64,000 nt of DNA from the NCBI RefSeq assembly GCF_014279995.1, contig NZ_CP047935.1:1819494-1883493 (forward strand), given 5' to 3'. Each line of letters opens with the position of its first letter. Within the stretch, counting starts at the first letter, position 1. A program made the translations under genes and the position numbers. Under the pieces are notes generated by a model that was not told the DNA's origin, ran no database searches, and saw only the letters and a list, made by a program, of their open reading frames with translations. The DNA is from Synechococcus sp. BIOS-E4-1. Its GTDB lineage: Bacteria; Cyanobacteriota; Cyanobacteriia; PCC-6307; Cyanobiaceae. Below are positions 63,850 to 64,000 of the stretch, piece by piece.

Positions 63850-64000
63850 GACGCCGTCTCCTGAGCGAGGCGGGTACTCAGTGACCGGCGCTCAAAGGCG
63901 ATCAAAAAGCAGAGAGACGCTGACGGCAAGAACTCAGCGATCCAAACAACAGAACTCTTGAGGTTGGACGGACTCACTGCTATGCGAAAGCTCAGGCATT
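63846..64000 (-). CDS. Partial hypothetical protein, cut by the window end
   Basis: Open minus-strand frame, 50 residues to the edge, ending SLSTRLAQETAS. Its TGA overlaps the ATG of the 63849 gene. Internal part reads SSVVWIAEFLPSASLCFLIA, membrane-like. No function recognised. Confidence 0.45.
   Translation of the reverse strand, partial: CLSFRIAVSPSNLKSSVVWIAEFLPSASLCFLIAFERRSLSTRLAQETAS

Noticed and set aside
1-64000. tRNA, rRNA, CRISPR and insertion sequences
   Set aside because: I looked for GTTCGAATC-like T-arms in the gaps, for direct repeats with spacers, and for transposase motifs and found none; short gaps make a missed tRNA unlikely but I cannot run a covariance model.
63978-64000. 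ATG near the right edge on the plus strand
   Set aside because: Only seven codons before the window ends and antisense to the open minus-strand frame; nothing can be concluded.

Overview
The window looks like chromosome from a marine picocyanobacterium, most likely marine Synechococcus or a close low-light Prochlorococcus. The clues are the GC-rich, tightly packed, often overlapping genes; SLH-domain OprB-type (Som) porin; cyanobacterial-only families (DUF3685, DUF3727, DUF3288, CIA30-like, YqeG-type phosphatase); the block proB / lpxD / leuB / phosphoribulokinase / prepilin peptidase / ferritin / accD; and a prochlorosin-type lanthipeptide precursor at the left edge. I see no tRNA, rRNA, CRISPR array or intact insertion sequence.

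Left edge (1-900): the C-terminal end of a prochlorosin precursor (leader ending in Gly-Gly, then an 18-residue Cys/Thr core) is followed by a second Nif11-type leader gene that has lost its start codon and carries a frameshift. This is the margin of a lanthipeptide precursor cluster; no LanM or transporter is in the window. 0.7-10.3 kb: two tiny ORFs, a PPC-glutaredoxin fusion, a GluR0-like glutamate-receptor channel with a coupled 27-residue membrane peptide, a PdeM-like phosphoesterase, a frameshifted small secreted-protein gene (5832-6072), an L,D-transpeptidase, an internally duplicated secreted protein, a CBS protein, pgsA and an epimerase-like protein. 10.3-19 kb: a dense rightward run with hisA, a Fur-family regulator, DUF3685, a thylakoid thioredoxin-like protein, ruvX, DUF3727, yqeG and proB, with many 4-base overlaps. 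19-27.7 kb: two small membrane proteins, lpxD, leuB, a bacterial class I phosphoribulokinase, pilD, ferritin, accD and an oxidoreductase.

27.8-35.8 kb: a phosphatase-like lipoprotein, tandem class I and class II fructose-bisphosphate aldolases separated by a hairpin that ends just before the second start codon, a TMEM175-like channel, an S66 peptidase, purQ-purS and small enzymes. 35.9-43 kb: a second L,D-transpeptidase, an MliC-like protein, a CobW GTPase, a pentapeptide-repeat protein, a UPRT-like protein, ilvD and a secreted alpha/beta hydrolase. 43.1-50.6 kb is a central-carbon block: leftward glpX, hemA, glgC, gnd, pgl and a CIA30-like gene, with rpe divergent. These serve the Calvin cycle, the oxidative pentose phosphate pathway, glycogen and tetrapyrrole synthesis.

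50.6-60.6 kb looks like accessory DNA: the Som porin, a TM2 protein, hypothetical genes, feoA and a feoB interrupted by one in-frame amber codon, an orphan ParA, small ORFs and polyphosphate kinase 2. Gene spacing is wide and AT content is visibly higher here. 60.6-64 kb: an OmpR/EnvZ-type two-component pair, a divergent EF-hand protein followed by a 16-bp tandem repeat, and two membrane or unknown proteins, the last cut by the window end.
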